A DNA stretch of 64,000 bases from Mycobacterium sp. 852002-40037_SCH5390672 (GTDB lineage Bacteria; Actinomycetota; Actinomycetes; Mycobacteriales; Mycobacteriaceae): assembly GCF_001665875.1 (NCBI RefSeq), contig NZ_LZTA01000070.1, forward strand, positions 62,001 to 126,000, read 5' to 3'. This document shows positions 44,078 to 51,329 of this stretch, one piece after another (the stretch's first letter is position 1; each line of letters begins with the position of its first letter). A program made the translations under genes and the position numbers. The notes below the pieces were generated by a model. It had not been told where the DNA came from. It saw only the letters and a program-made list of their open reading frames with translations, and searched no databases.

Positions 44078-44245
44078 TTGGCCAGCCTATCCGCCGTGGC
44101 GCACCCCCAAACAGTCTCAAGGGCGTCTGCGCGTCGTCCGTAGCCATCGCCGTCGGCACGATCCGGTTACGACCCCAGAACGTCCAAGACACGGTGGGCG
44201 ATGCGCAGCGACCCCCGCGCCACCTGCACCGTTACCCTAAACCAC

Positions 44246-45436
44246 GTGCCGCACGACGCACCCGCCCGCAATCTCGACTTCCCACGCGAGGAAACCCCGC
44301 GCGGGAAGTACTGGTGGGCGCGGTGGGTGATCCTCGGCGCGGTAGCCGTCGTGCTTGCCGTGGAGGTTTCGCTGGGCTGGGATCAACTGGCCAAAGCCTG
44401 GATGAGCCTGTATGAGGCGAACTGGTGGTGGTTGCTCGCGGCGGTGGCTGCGGCGGCCGCGTCGATGCACAGCTTTGCTCAGATCCAACGCACGTTGCTC
44501 AAATCGGCCGGCGTGCACGTCAGGCAATTGCGCTCCGAGGCGGCCTTCTATGCCGCCAATTCACTGAGCACCACGCTGCCCGGCGGACCGGTGCTGTCCA
44601 CGACCTTCCTGTTCCGGCAGCAGCGGCTGTGGGGCGCCTCGACCGTGGTGGCGTCGTGGCAGCTGGTGATGTCGGGCGTGCTGCAGGCGGTGGGGTTGGC
44701 TTTGCTCGGCCTGGGCGGCGCTTTCCTGCTGGGCGCGAAGAACAACCCGTTCTCGTTGCTGTTCACCCTCGGCGGCTTCGTCGCGTTGCTGCTGCTCGCC
44801 CAGGCCGTCGCGTCCCGCCCGGAGCTGATCGACGGCATCGGCAGCCGGGTCTTGGCGTGGGTCAACTCGGTTCGCGGCAGGCCCGCCGACGCCGGCCTGG
44901 ACAAGTGGCGCGAGACGCTGATGCAGCTCGAGTCGGTGAGCCTGGGCCGGCGCGACCTGGGGGTGGCGTTCGGGTGGTCGATGTTCAACTGGATCGCCGA
45001 CGTGGCCTGCCTTGGCTTCGCCGCCTACGCCGCCGGGGACCACGCCTCGGTGGCCGGGTTGACGGTTGCCTACGCGGCCGCCCGCGCGGTCGGCACGATC
45101 CCGCTGATGCCCGGGGGCCTGTTGATCGTCGAGGCGGTGCTGGTGCCCGGGCTGGTGTCCAGCGGGATGTCGCTGCCCAACGCGATCTCGGCGATGCTGA
45201 TCTACCGGCTGATCAGCTGGTTGCTCATCTCCGCGATCGGCTGGGTGGTGTTCTTCTTCGTGTTCCGCACCGAAAACGTCGCCGGCTCCGACGAGGACCC
45301 GATCACGGGTCCCCTACCCATCGTTTCGCTTCCGGGCGACCTTTCCGCCGACCCGACCGAGACCGCCCTGCAGGGGCCGTTACCGCCCGACCGGGATCCG
45401 GCCCATCGGAATCCAGAGAAAGACAACCAGCTCTAG
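44246..45436 (+). CDS. Flippase-like membrane protein, LPG-synthase TM region family (Rv0204c-like)
   Basis: Polytopic protein of 396 aa (about 8 helices) resembling the lysylphosphatidylglycerol synthase transmembrane/flippase-like domain. Signatures: AAFYAANSLSTTLPGGPVLS (family motif with N-x-x-x-x-x-L-P-G-G), AAARAVGTIPLMPGGLLIVE and LIYRLISWLLISAIGWVVF. No LysX or aminoacyl domain is attached. GTG 44246 (VPHDAPARNLDF) is chosen. An acidic/Pro-rich C-terminal tail follows the last helix. Its stop codon overlaps that of the opposing Rv0203-like gene (CTAG). It probably moves a lipid or glycolipid. Confidence 0.87.
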   Translation: MPHDAPARNLDFPREETPRGKYWWARWVILGAVAVVLAVEVSLGWDQLAKAWMSLYEANWWWLLAAVAAAAASMHSFAQIQRTLLKSAGVHVRQLRSEAAFYAANSLSTTLPGGPVLSTTFLFRQQRLWGASTVVASWQLVMSGVLQAVGLALLGLGGAFLLGAKNNPFSLLFTLGGFVALLLLAQAVASRPELIDGIGSRVLAWVNSVRGRPADAGLDKWRETLMQLESVSLGRRDLGVAFGWSMFNWIADVACLGFAAYAAGDHASVAGLTVAYAAARAVGTIPLMPGGLLIVEAVLVPGLVSSGMSLPNAISAMLIYRLISWLLISAIGWVVFFFVFRTENVAGSDEDPITGPLPIVSLPGDLSADPTETALQGPLPPDRDPAHRNPEKDNQL

Positions 45437-45987
45437 CCGACGGTGTTTCCGCGCGAGGGGCCCGGCAGCGGGTTGGTCGCCGCGGGCGGGGCCGGCTGCG
45501 GCGCGGCGGCCGGGGCGCCACCGGCGGTACCACCCAACGGCGAGGCGCCCACGGGATTACCGGGCAGCGCGGGCAGCCCGCCTGCCGCCCCCTGGGCCTG
45601 CTGCATCATGCCCAACGCCTGGGACGGCGAGATCGGCAACTTGCACTGCAGCGACAGGTTGGTCAACGGCTGCGCGATCGACGTCATATCGCCGGCAACC
45701 TTGGGGTTGGCCTCGAAGTAGGACTTCAGCCCGGTCATCGACTGCGGGCCCGCCTGCTGCTGCAGCATCGAGGTCATCGTCTGGTTGGTCTCCGGGTGCG
45801 AATCCAGGTAGTCACCCATCGACTTAGAGACCGAGCCGATCGTCCGGGCGACCTCGCTGGCCGCGCACGGGTCGTTGGCGCCGGTCGCCGGGGCGCCGGC
45901 GAGCACCGCAACGGCTGCACCGGGCACCGCGGCGGCGATCAGCCCGGCAAAGATTTTGCGACCCCGTCCGGCGGTGGCTCTTGTCAT
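45433..45987 (-). CDS. Exported heme-binding protein (Rv0203-like) with Pro/Ala-rich C-terminal extension
   Basis: Secreted protein of 184 aa; Rv0203 is an extracellular heme binder that passes heme to MmpL11/MmpL3. ATG 45987 has AAGGAG upstream. The signal peptide is GRKIFAGLIAAAVPGAAVAVLAG, and the mature domain (about 38-125) is helical with two Cys (DPCAAS, LQCKLP). The heme-ligand tyrosine and histidine are kept (Y60 and H64 in DYLDSHPE), but the position 30 residues after the Tyr, a His in Rv0203 as I remember it, is Tyr90 here (LKSYFEANPK). About 45 extra Pro/Ala/Gly residues follow. Confidence 0.85.
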   Translation of the reverse strand: MTRATAGRGRKIFAGLIAAAVPGAAVAVLAGAPATGANDPCAASEVARTIGSVSKSMGDYLDSHPETNQTMTSMLQQQAGPQSMTGLKSYFEANPKVAGDMTSIAQPLTNLSLQCKLPISPSQALGMMQQAQGAAGGLPALPGNPVGASPLGGTAGGAPAAAPQPAPPAATNPLPGPSRGNTVG

Positions 45988-46339
45988 GGATAACTCCTTA
46001 GGTTTGCGGCGGACCGCCAGGATCGGCGCCTCGCAAACGGCTGCATTAGACGGCCCCACTGAGCGAAGGCAACCCCTGAATCCCCCGGGGGCCTCGCGGG
46101 CCATCGGAACATCCTGCCACCGCCGATCTCACCGCTGCCAGTCCGAACGAACCGCGAGACGGGATATGTGACCGAAATCCCGCTTGGTCACTGGTTCACA
46201 ACGTCTTCGCAGCGTCTTGGCAACAACCCCGTCGCCGCAGCTCAGGAACCAGATAAGCCCACATAATCCACAGCCTGCTGCGGTATCGTCGCCAACACGC
46301 GTTACGCGAGAACCGGGGAGCGACGAAATCCAGCAGTTA
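45988..46339. other. 352-bp divergent intergenic region between the heme-binding gene and mmpL11
   Basis: No gene is recognised. It should contain the promoters of both heme-uptake genes. An inverted repeat GTGACC-N12-GGTCAC lies at 46168-46191. The open frame running into mmpL11 from 46184 reads a non-hydrophobic sequence unlike MmpL N-termini and is taken as untranslated. Confidence 0.5.
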
Positions 46340-49300
46340 ATGATGCGCCTCAGCCGCAGCCTGCGTAAGTACCGCTGGTTGGTCTTCACAGGCTGGTTGC
46401 TGGCATTGGTTCCGGCCGTCTACCTCGCGCTGACCCAGTCGGGCAACCTCACCGGCGGTGGGTTCGACGTCCCCGGATCGCAGTCGCTGGCCGTCCACGA
46501 CCAACTCGAGGATCTCTACCACGACCAGGGTGGATCGTCGCTGGCGCTGGTGGCCGCGCCCCGGCCGGACGCCAGCTACCAGGACATGAACGACGCCGTC
46601 GCCCAGCTGCGACAGATCGCCACCGGGATCCCCGGCACCACGGAAATCCCCAACCCCACCCAGCGTCCGCCGCAACCGGACCGGCCGTACGTGCTGTCGG
46701 TGCGACTGGATTCCCGTAACACGAGCGACGTGGCCAAGCAGCTGCGCACCAAGGTCGGCATCAAGGGTGATCAACCCGGCCAGACCGCGAACGGGCGGGT
46801 GCGGCTCTACGTCATCGGGCAGGGCGCGCTCTCCGCCGCCGCCGCGGCGAACACCAAGCACGACATCGCCGCCGCCGAAAAATGGAACCTGCCGGTCATT
46901 CTGATCGTGCTGCTCGCGGTGTTCGGCTCGCTGGCCGCCGCGGCCATCCCCCTTGCCTTGGGCATCTGCACGGTCGTGGTCACCATGGGCCTGGTCTATC
47001 TGCTGTCCGCCTACACCACCATGTCGGTGTTCGTGACCTCGACGGTTTCCATGTTCGGGATCGCTCTCGCCGTCGACTACTCGCTGTTCATCCTGATGCG
47101 GTTCCGTGAAGAACTGCGCACCGGGCGCCAGCCCCGCGAGGCCGTCGACGCAGCGATGGCCACCTCCGGGCTGGCCGTGGTGCTGTCCGGCATGACGGTG
47201 GTCGCCTCCCTCACCGGGATCTACGTGATCAACACCCCGGCGCTGAAATCGATGGCCACCGGCGCCATCCTGGCCGTCGCGGTGGCCATGTTGACCTCGA
47301 CCACCCTGACGCCGGCGGCGCTGGCGACGTTCGGCCGGGCCGCGGCCAAGCGGTCGGCACTGCTGCACTGGTCGCGCCGGCCCGAGAGCACCCAATCTCG
47401 GTTCTGGAACCGCTGGATCGGCTGGGTGATGCGCCGGCCGTGGATGTCCGCGCTGGCGGCATCGCTGGTGCTGCTCGCGATGGCCGCGCCGGCCGCGTCG
47501 ATGGTGCTGGGCAACAGTCTGCTGCGCCAGTTCGACTCGTCGCACGAAATCCGCGCCGGGGTGGGTGCGGCGGCCCAGGCGCTGGGTCCCGGCGCGCTGG
47601 GCCCGATCCGGGTGCTGATCAACTTCCCGGACGGCGGCGCGGCCTCCCCCGAACACAGCCACACCGTCGGCGCGATCCGGCAGCGGATGTCGCAGGCGCC
47701 CAACATCGTGTCGGTGTCGCCGCCCCAATTCGCCGAGGACAACGGCAGCGCGCTGCTGTCCGCGGTGTTGACGGTGGATCCCGAGGACATGAAGGCCCGC
47801 GAAACCGTCGGCTGGATGCGCGCACAGCTGCCCAAGATCCCCGAGGCGGGCACCGCGCGCGTCGACGTCGGCGGTCCGACCGCGCTGATCAAAGACTTCG
47901 ACGACCGGGTATCCGCGACCGAACCGCTGGTGCTGGGCTTCGTCGCACTGATCGCGTTCGTGATGCTGCTGCTCTCCATCCACTCGGTCTTCCTGGCGCT
48001 CAAGGGCGTCCTGATGACCTTGCTGTCGGTCGCCGCGGCCTACGGCAGCCTGGTGATGGTGTTCCAGTGGGGGTGGCTGACGGACCTCGGCTTCGCACAG
48101 ATCAGCTCGATCGACAGCACCGTTCCCCCGCTGGTGCTCGCCATGACCTTCGGGTTGTCGATGGACTACGAGATCTTCCTGCTTACCCGCATCCGGGAGC
48201 GCTTCCTGCATTCCGGTAACACCCGCGATGCGGTGGCGTACGGGGTCAGCACCAGCGCCCGCACCATCACCAGCGCCGCGCTGATCATGATCGCGGTGTT
48301 CATCGGCTTCGCGTTCGCCGGCATGCCGCTGGTGGCCGAGATCGGCGTGGCCTGCGCGGTCGCGATCGCGGTGGACGCGACGGTGGTGCGGCTGGTGATG
48401 GTGCCGGCGCTGATGGCGATGTTCGCCCAGTGGAACTGGTGGCTGCCGCCGTGGCTGTCCCGCGTGCTGCCGTCGGTCGACTTCGACCGGCCGCTGCCCG
48501 AGGTCGACCTCGGCGACGTCGTCGTCATCCCCGACGACATCTCGGCGCTGGTGGCGCCCAGCGCCGACCTGCGGATGGTGCTCAAGTCCGCCGCGAAGCT
48601 CAGGCACCTGGCGCCCGACGCCATTTGCGTGACCGATCCGCTCGCCTTCACCGGCTGTGGCCGCACCGTCGCCCAGGCGGCCTCCGGCACCGACGAGGAC
48701 CAGACCCGGGGCCTGGGGCCCGGACAGATCCCCCATCAGGTCGCCCTCAGCGAGGAGAGGGTCAGCGTGGGTGCGGGCGCGGCCGACAAGAAGCCCGGGC
48801 CCAACGGCCACACCAACGGCTCCTTGGCGGCCAAGAAGCTGGTCGGTGGCCTGACGTCGCGCAACGGCATCGCCAAGGCCATCGCCGGGACCGACCGGCC
48901 CGTCCACCCCGTGACGCTGTGGCGGGGACGTCTGTCGGTCGCGATCGACGCGCTGGAAAGCGATACCGCAGCTGCGGGCGACGGGCCGGCATACGAACGG
49001 CGCAGCCCGGTCGAGACCACCAACGTCCAGCTGCCCACCGGCGACCGGTTGCTGGTCCCGACCGGTGCGGAGACCCTGCGACTCAAGGGCTACCTGATCA
49101 TGTGCCGTAACAGTCGACGCGATTATGCCGACTTTGCAGACATGGTCGATTCATTGGAGCCCGAGACCGCGGCGGTGGTGCTGGCCGGAATGGACAGGTA
49201 TTACTGTTGTAAATCATCCAGGCGGCAGTGGATTGCCACCCAGTTGGTCCGTCGACTCGCAGATCCCAACCCCTGCGACCACCCGGAAGACCAGGGAACG

Positions 49301-49384
49301 GAAGCCGACGCACACTCGGACTGGGAGGAAATCAGGCAGCGCTGCCTGTCAGTGGCCGTAGCGATGCTGGAGGAGGCGAGGTGA
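46340..49384 (+). CDS. mmpL11: MmpL11 lipid/heme-associated RND transporter
   Basis: RND-superfamily transporter of 1014 aa. MmpL11 exports monomeromycolyl diacylglycerol and mycolate wax ester precursors and contributes to heme uptake. Twelve helices; the Asp-Tyr pairs are FGIALAVDYSLFILMRF (TM4) and MTFGLSMDYEIFLLTRI (TM10). The long cytoplasmic C-terminus (from about residue 720) contains the segment MCRNSRRDYADFADMVDSL. The start is ATG 46340 (MMRLSRSLRKYRWLVF), matching the family N-terminus. Its TGA overlaps the GTG of the next gene (GTGA), so both are co-translated. Confidence 0.94.
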   Translation: MMRLSRSLRKYRWLVFTGWLLALVPAVYLALTQSGNLTGGGFDVPGSQSLAVHDQLEDLYHDQGGSSLALVAAPRPDASYQDMNDAVAQLRQIATGIPGTTEIPNPTQRPPQPDRPYVLSVRLDSRNTSDVAKQLRTKVGIKGDQPGQTANGRVRLYVIGQGALSAAAAANTKHDIAAAEKWNLPVILIVLLAVFGSLAAAAIPLALGICTVVVTMGLVYLLSAYTTMSVFVTSTVSMFGIALAVDYSLFILMRFREELRTGRQPREAVDAAMATSGLAVVLSGMTVVASLTGIYVINTPALKSMATGAILAVAVAMLTSTTLTPAALATFGRAAAKRSALLHWSRRPESTQSRFWNRWIGWVMRRPWMSALAASLVLLAMAAPAASMVLGNSLLRQFDSSHEIRAGVGAAAQALGPGALGPIRVLINFPDGGAASPEHSHTVGAIRQRMSQAPNIVSVSPPQFAEDNGSALLSAVLTVDPEDMKARETVGWMRAQLPKIPEAGTARVDVGGPTALIKDFDDRVSATEPLVLGFVALIAFVMLLLSIHSVFLALKGVLMTLLSVAAAYGSLVMVFQWGWLTDLGFAQISSIDSTVPPLVLAMTFGLSMDYEIFLLTRIRERFLHSGNTRDAVAYGVSTSARTITSAALIMIAVFIGFAFAGMPLVAEIGVACAVAIAVDATVVRLVMVPALMAMFAQWNWWLPPWLSRVLPSVDFDRPLPEVDLGDVVVIPDDISALVAPSADLRMVLKSAAKLRHLAPDAICVTDPLAFTGCGRTVAQAASGTDEDQTRGLGPGQIPHQVALSEERVSVGAGAADKKPGPNGHTNGSLAAKKLVGGLTSRNGIAKAIAGTDRPVHPVTLWRGRLSVAIDALESDTAAAGDGPAYERRSPVETTNVQLPTGDRLLVPTGAETLRLKGYLIMCRNSRRDYADFADMVDSLEPETAAVVLAGMDRYYCCKSSRRQWIATQLVRRLADPNPCDHPEDQGTEADAHSDWEEIRQRCLSVAVAMLEEAR

Positions 49385-49929
49385 CGTTGGCACCCGACCG
49401 ACGCCCCGCACCGCCTCCCCACCGGCCGGGCCCCGAACAGCGTCAACGCGGCAGTGGGCCGTCCGAAAGGCAATCCGGCTCCTTCCAGGACCCCGATCAG
49501 CCGGTGGAGTTCTGGCCGACCGCCGCCATCCGTGCCGCCCTGCAGGGTGGCGACATCGCCACCTGGAAGCGCATCGCCGGCGCGCTGAAGCGCGACCCGT
49601 ACGGGCGGACCGCCCGCCAGGTCGAAGAGGTCCTCGAAGGCACCCGGCCATACGGCATCGCCAAGGCGCTGTGGGAGGTGCTCGAGCGTGCCCGCACCCA
49701 CCTGGAGGCCAACGAACGCGCCGAGGTGGCCCGCCACGTGCGGCTCCTGATCGACCGATCGGGTCTTGCCCCGCAGGAATTCGCGTCCCGCATCGGGGTC
49801 ACGGCCGAGGAGCTGGATGGCTACCTCGACGGCAGCACCAGCCCGACGGCCGCGTTGATGATCCGGATCCGGCGGTTGTCGGACCGGTTCGTCAAGGTGA
49901 AGTCCGCTCGGTCAGCCGAAGCCAACTGA
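49381..49929 (+). CDS. Small HTH-containing protein coupled to mmpL11 (Rv0201c-like)
   Basis: Protein of 182 aa starting at GTG 49381 within the mmpL11 stop. The first 45 residues are Pro/Arg/Gln-rich and disordered. The middle reads RAALQGGDIATWKRIAGALK and RTARQVEEVLEGTRPYGIAK. The C-terminal part, LLIDRSGLAPQEFASRIGV followed by TAEELDGYLDGSTSPTAAL, looks like an XRE/Cro-type helix-turn-helix. It could bind DNA or regulate mmpL11 or Rv0203-like expression; this is unproven. It converges on omamB with a 4-bp gap. Confidence 0.8.
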   Translation: MTLAPDRRPAPPPHRPGPEQRQRGSGPSERQSGSFQDPDQPVEFWPTAAIRAALQGGDIATWKRIAGALKRDPYGRTARQVEEVLEGTRPYGIAKALWEVLERARTHLEANERAEVARHVRLLIDRSGLAPQEFASRIGVTAEELDGYLDGSTSPTAALMIRIRRLSDRFVKVKSARSAEAN

Positions 49930-49933
49930 TCGG

Positions 49934-50617
49934 CTATCGGACCGGTAGCACGTCGGCGACCAGCCAGTCGCTGCCCCGCTTGGTCAGCGTCACCCGCAGC
50001 GCCGGCGCCGCCTGACTGGTCGGCTGCCCCGGGACGTTCTGAGTTACCCGCAATACCACCGCCACACTGGCCGCCGACGGCCCGAGCGCCTCGACCCCGG
50101 CCGACACCGTGGTGGCTTGCGCGGTGACATTGTGCTGGGCCAGTTCGGTGCTGGACTTCGTGTACTGCTCCTTGAACGCCGCGGCGTGCTCCGGGACGAT
50201 CATCGCGGTGGCCCGGTCGATGGAACCCGTCGGGGCGGTGGGGCTGAACGACGCCATCGCCTCCGCCATGCCGGTGGCGATCTCAACGACCTTGCGCGAG
50301 TCGTTGGTGAAGTCGCTGTCCGCGCTGGACCAGTGCGTGTAGCCGGTCGCGACGGCCGCCGCCAGCGCCGCCGTGCACAGCAGGACGACCGCCAACCGCA
50401 GCCCCGGTGCGTCGTCGTCGGTGCCGACGCTGACCGAATCGCGGCGCAGCAGCCAGAAGTTGATCACCACACCTTCGACGATCAACAGGATCAGCACCGA
50501 GCACGCCGACACCCACCACAGCGGCCAGCCGAGCACCAGACCGATGGCCACCAGGGCCGCGATCGCGCCCAGCGGGGCCAGGATGTCGAAGGCGAACAGC
50601 CGCCAGATGTTTCTCAT
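49934..50617 (-). CDS. omamB: Orphaned Mce-associated membrane protein OmamB (Rv0200-like)
   Basis: Membrane protein of 227 aa. Two helices close to the N-terminus (ILAPLGAIAALVAIGLVLGW, WVSACSVLILLIVEGVVI) and a third near residue 75 (LAVVLLCTAALAAAVATGYT) precede a VirB8/NTF2-like extracytoplasmic domain (SRKVVEIATGMAEAMASF ... APALRVTLTKRGSDWLVADV). This is the layout of Mce-associated (Mas/Omam) proteins. ATG 50617 overlaps the omamA stop (ATGA). The name follows M. tuberculosis Rv0200 as I recall it; the pair stabilises Mce lipid importers there. Confidence 0.85.
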   Translation of the reverse strand: MRNIWRLFAFDILAPLGAIAALVAIGLVLGWPLWWVSACSVLILLIVEGVVINFWLLRRDSVSVGTDDDAPGLRLAVVLLCTAALAAAVATGYTHWSSADSDFTNDSRKVVEIATGMAEAMASFSPTAPTGSIDRATAMIVPEHAAAFKEQYTKSSTELAQHNVTAQATTVSAGVEALGPSAASVAVVLRVTQNVPGQPTSQAAPALRVTLTKRGSDWLVADVLPVR

Positions 50618-51288
50618 CGGATCGAAGCCAGTCCGGAGATCATCGCCTTGCCGTCCACGTCGGATACGTCCAACCGCAGGTTCCAGTGCACGGTTTGCGG
50701 CTTGGCGCCCACGTTTTCGCTGACCGAGGTGGCGATCAGCATCACCGAGTCGGTTCGGCTCGCGAACGGCGGCAGCTTGGTGGTGACTATTTCTCTTGGA
50801 GGCCTTGTTCCCTCCGGCTGGGTGTCCAGGTCGTGGTGCACGGTTTCGATCGCCACCGCTTCGATACGCCCGGCGCTCTTGGACTGCAGCTTCTCCACGA
50901 CCGCCTTGTATGGCTGCACGGCGGCATCGAAGTCGGTGTTGAGTTCACCGACCGTCCCGTCGTGCAGCCGCTGCAGGCTGGCGTCGACATTGCCGCTGTT
51001 CATGTTGATCAACACGTTCGCCCACTCGGCGGCGCTCTGCATGACGTGGCTCAGGTAGCCGCGTTCGGCGACCTGGTCGCGGTGGTTGGACCAGATGATG
51101 AAGCCGAGCACCACCGCGGCCACCGACAGCACACCGAGAACCGCGGACGCGACGCCGTAATGGGAGAAGACGACGCCCCTTTCGGCTTCGTCGCCGTCGA
51201 CGTCGTCCTCGTCGTACGAGTCTTCGTCGGGATCGACGTCAACGGAATCTGCTTCGGCAGGTGGCTCGGTTCGCTCGCCGTCGGACAT
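50614..51288 (-). CDS. omamA: Orphaned Mce-associated membrane protein OmamA (Rv0199-like)
   Basis: Protein of 224 aa starting at ATG 51288. A very acidic cytoplasmic N-terminus of about 40 residues (DSVDVDPDEDSYDEDDVDGD) is followed by one helix (GVASAVLGVLSVAAVVLGFI) and a VirB8-like extracytoplasmic domain (ERGYLSHVMQSAAEWANVLI ... QTVHWNLRLDVSDVDGKAM). In M. tuberculosis OmamA (Rv0199) is needed for Mce1/Mce4 stability and cholesterol import. It is translationally coupled to omamB and divergent from zmp1 over 41 bp. Confidence 0.87.
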   Translation of the reverse strand: MSDGERTEPPAEADSVDVDPDEDSYDEDDVDGDEAERGVVFSHYGVASAVLGVLSVAAVVLGFIIWSNHRDQVAERGYLSHVMQSAAEWANVLINMNSGNVDASLQRLHDGTVGELNTDFDAAVQPYKAVVEKLQSKSAGRIEAVAIETVHHDLDTQPEGTRPPREIVTTKLPPFASRTDSVMLIATSVSENVGAKPQTVHWNLRLDVSDVDGKAMISGLASIR

Positions 51289-51329
51289 GGCCCGATCGTT
51301 GCACCCGGGAAAGATGGAAGGATGGCGGG

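Noticed and set aside
46184..46339. Extended N-terminus of MmpL11 (52 extra residues)
   Set aside because: The segment is hydrophilic, unlike MmpL N-termini, and the sequence matches the family only from MMRLSRSLRKYR.
46337..48907. Long open frame (856 codons) on the minus strand inside mmpL11
   Set aside because: It is the antisense shadow of a GC-rich gene: the composition is dominated by Arg, His, Gly and Gln, there is no domain or hydrophobic pattern, and mmpL11 on the other strand has clear MmpL motifs.
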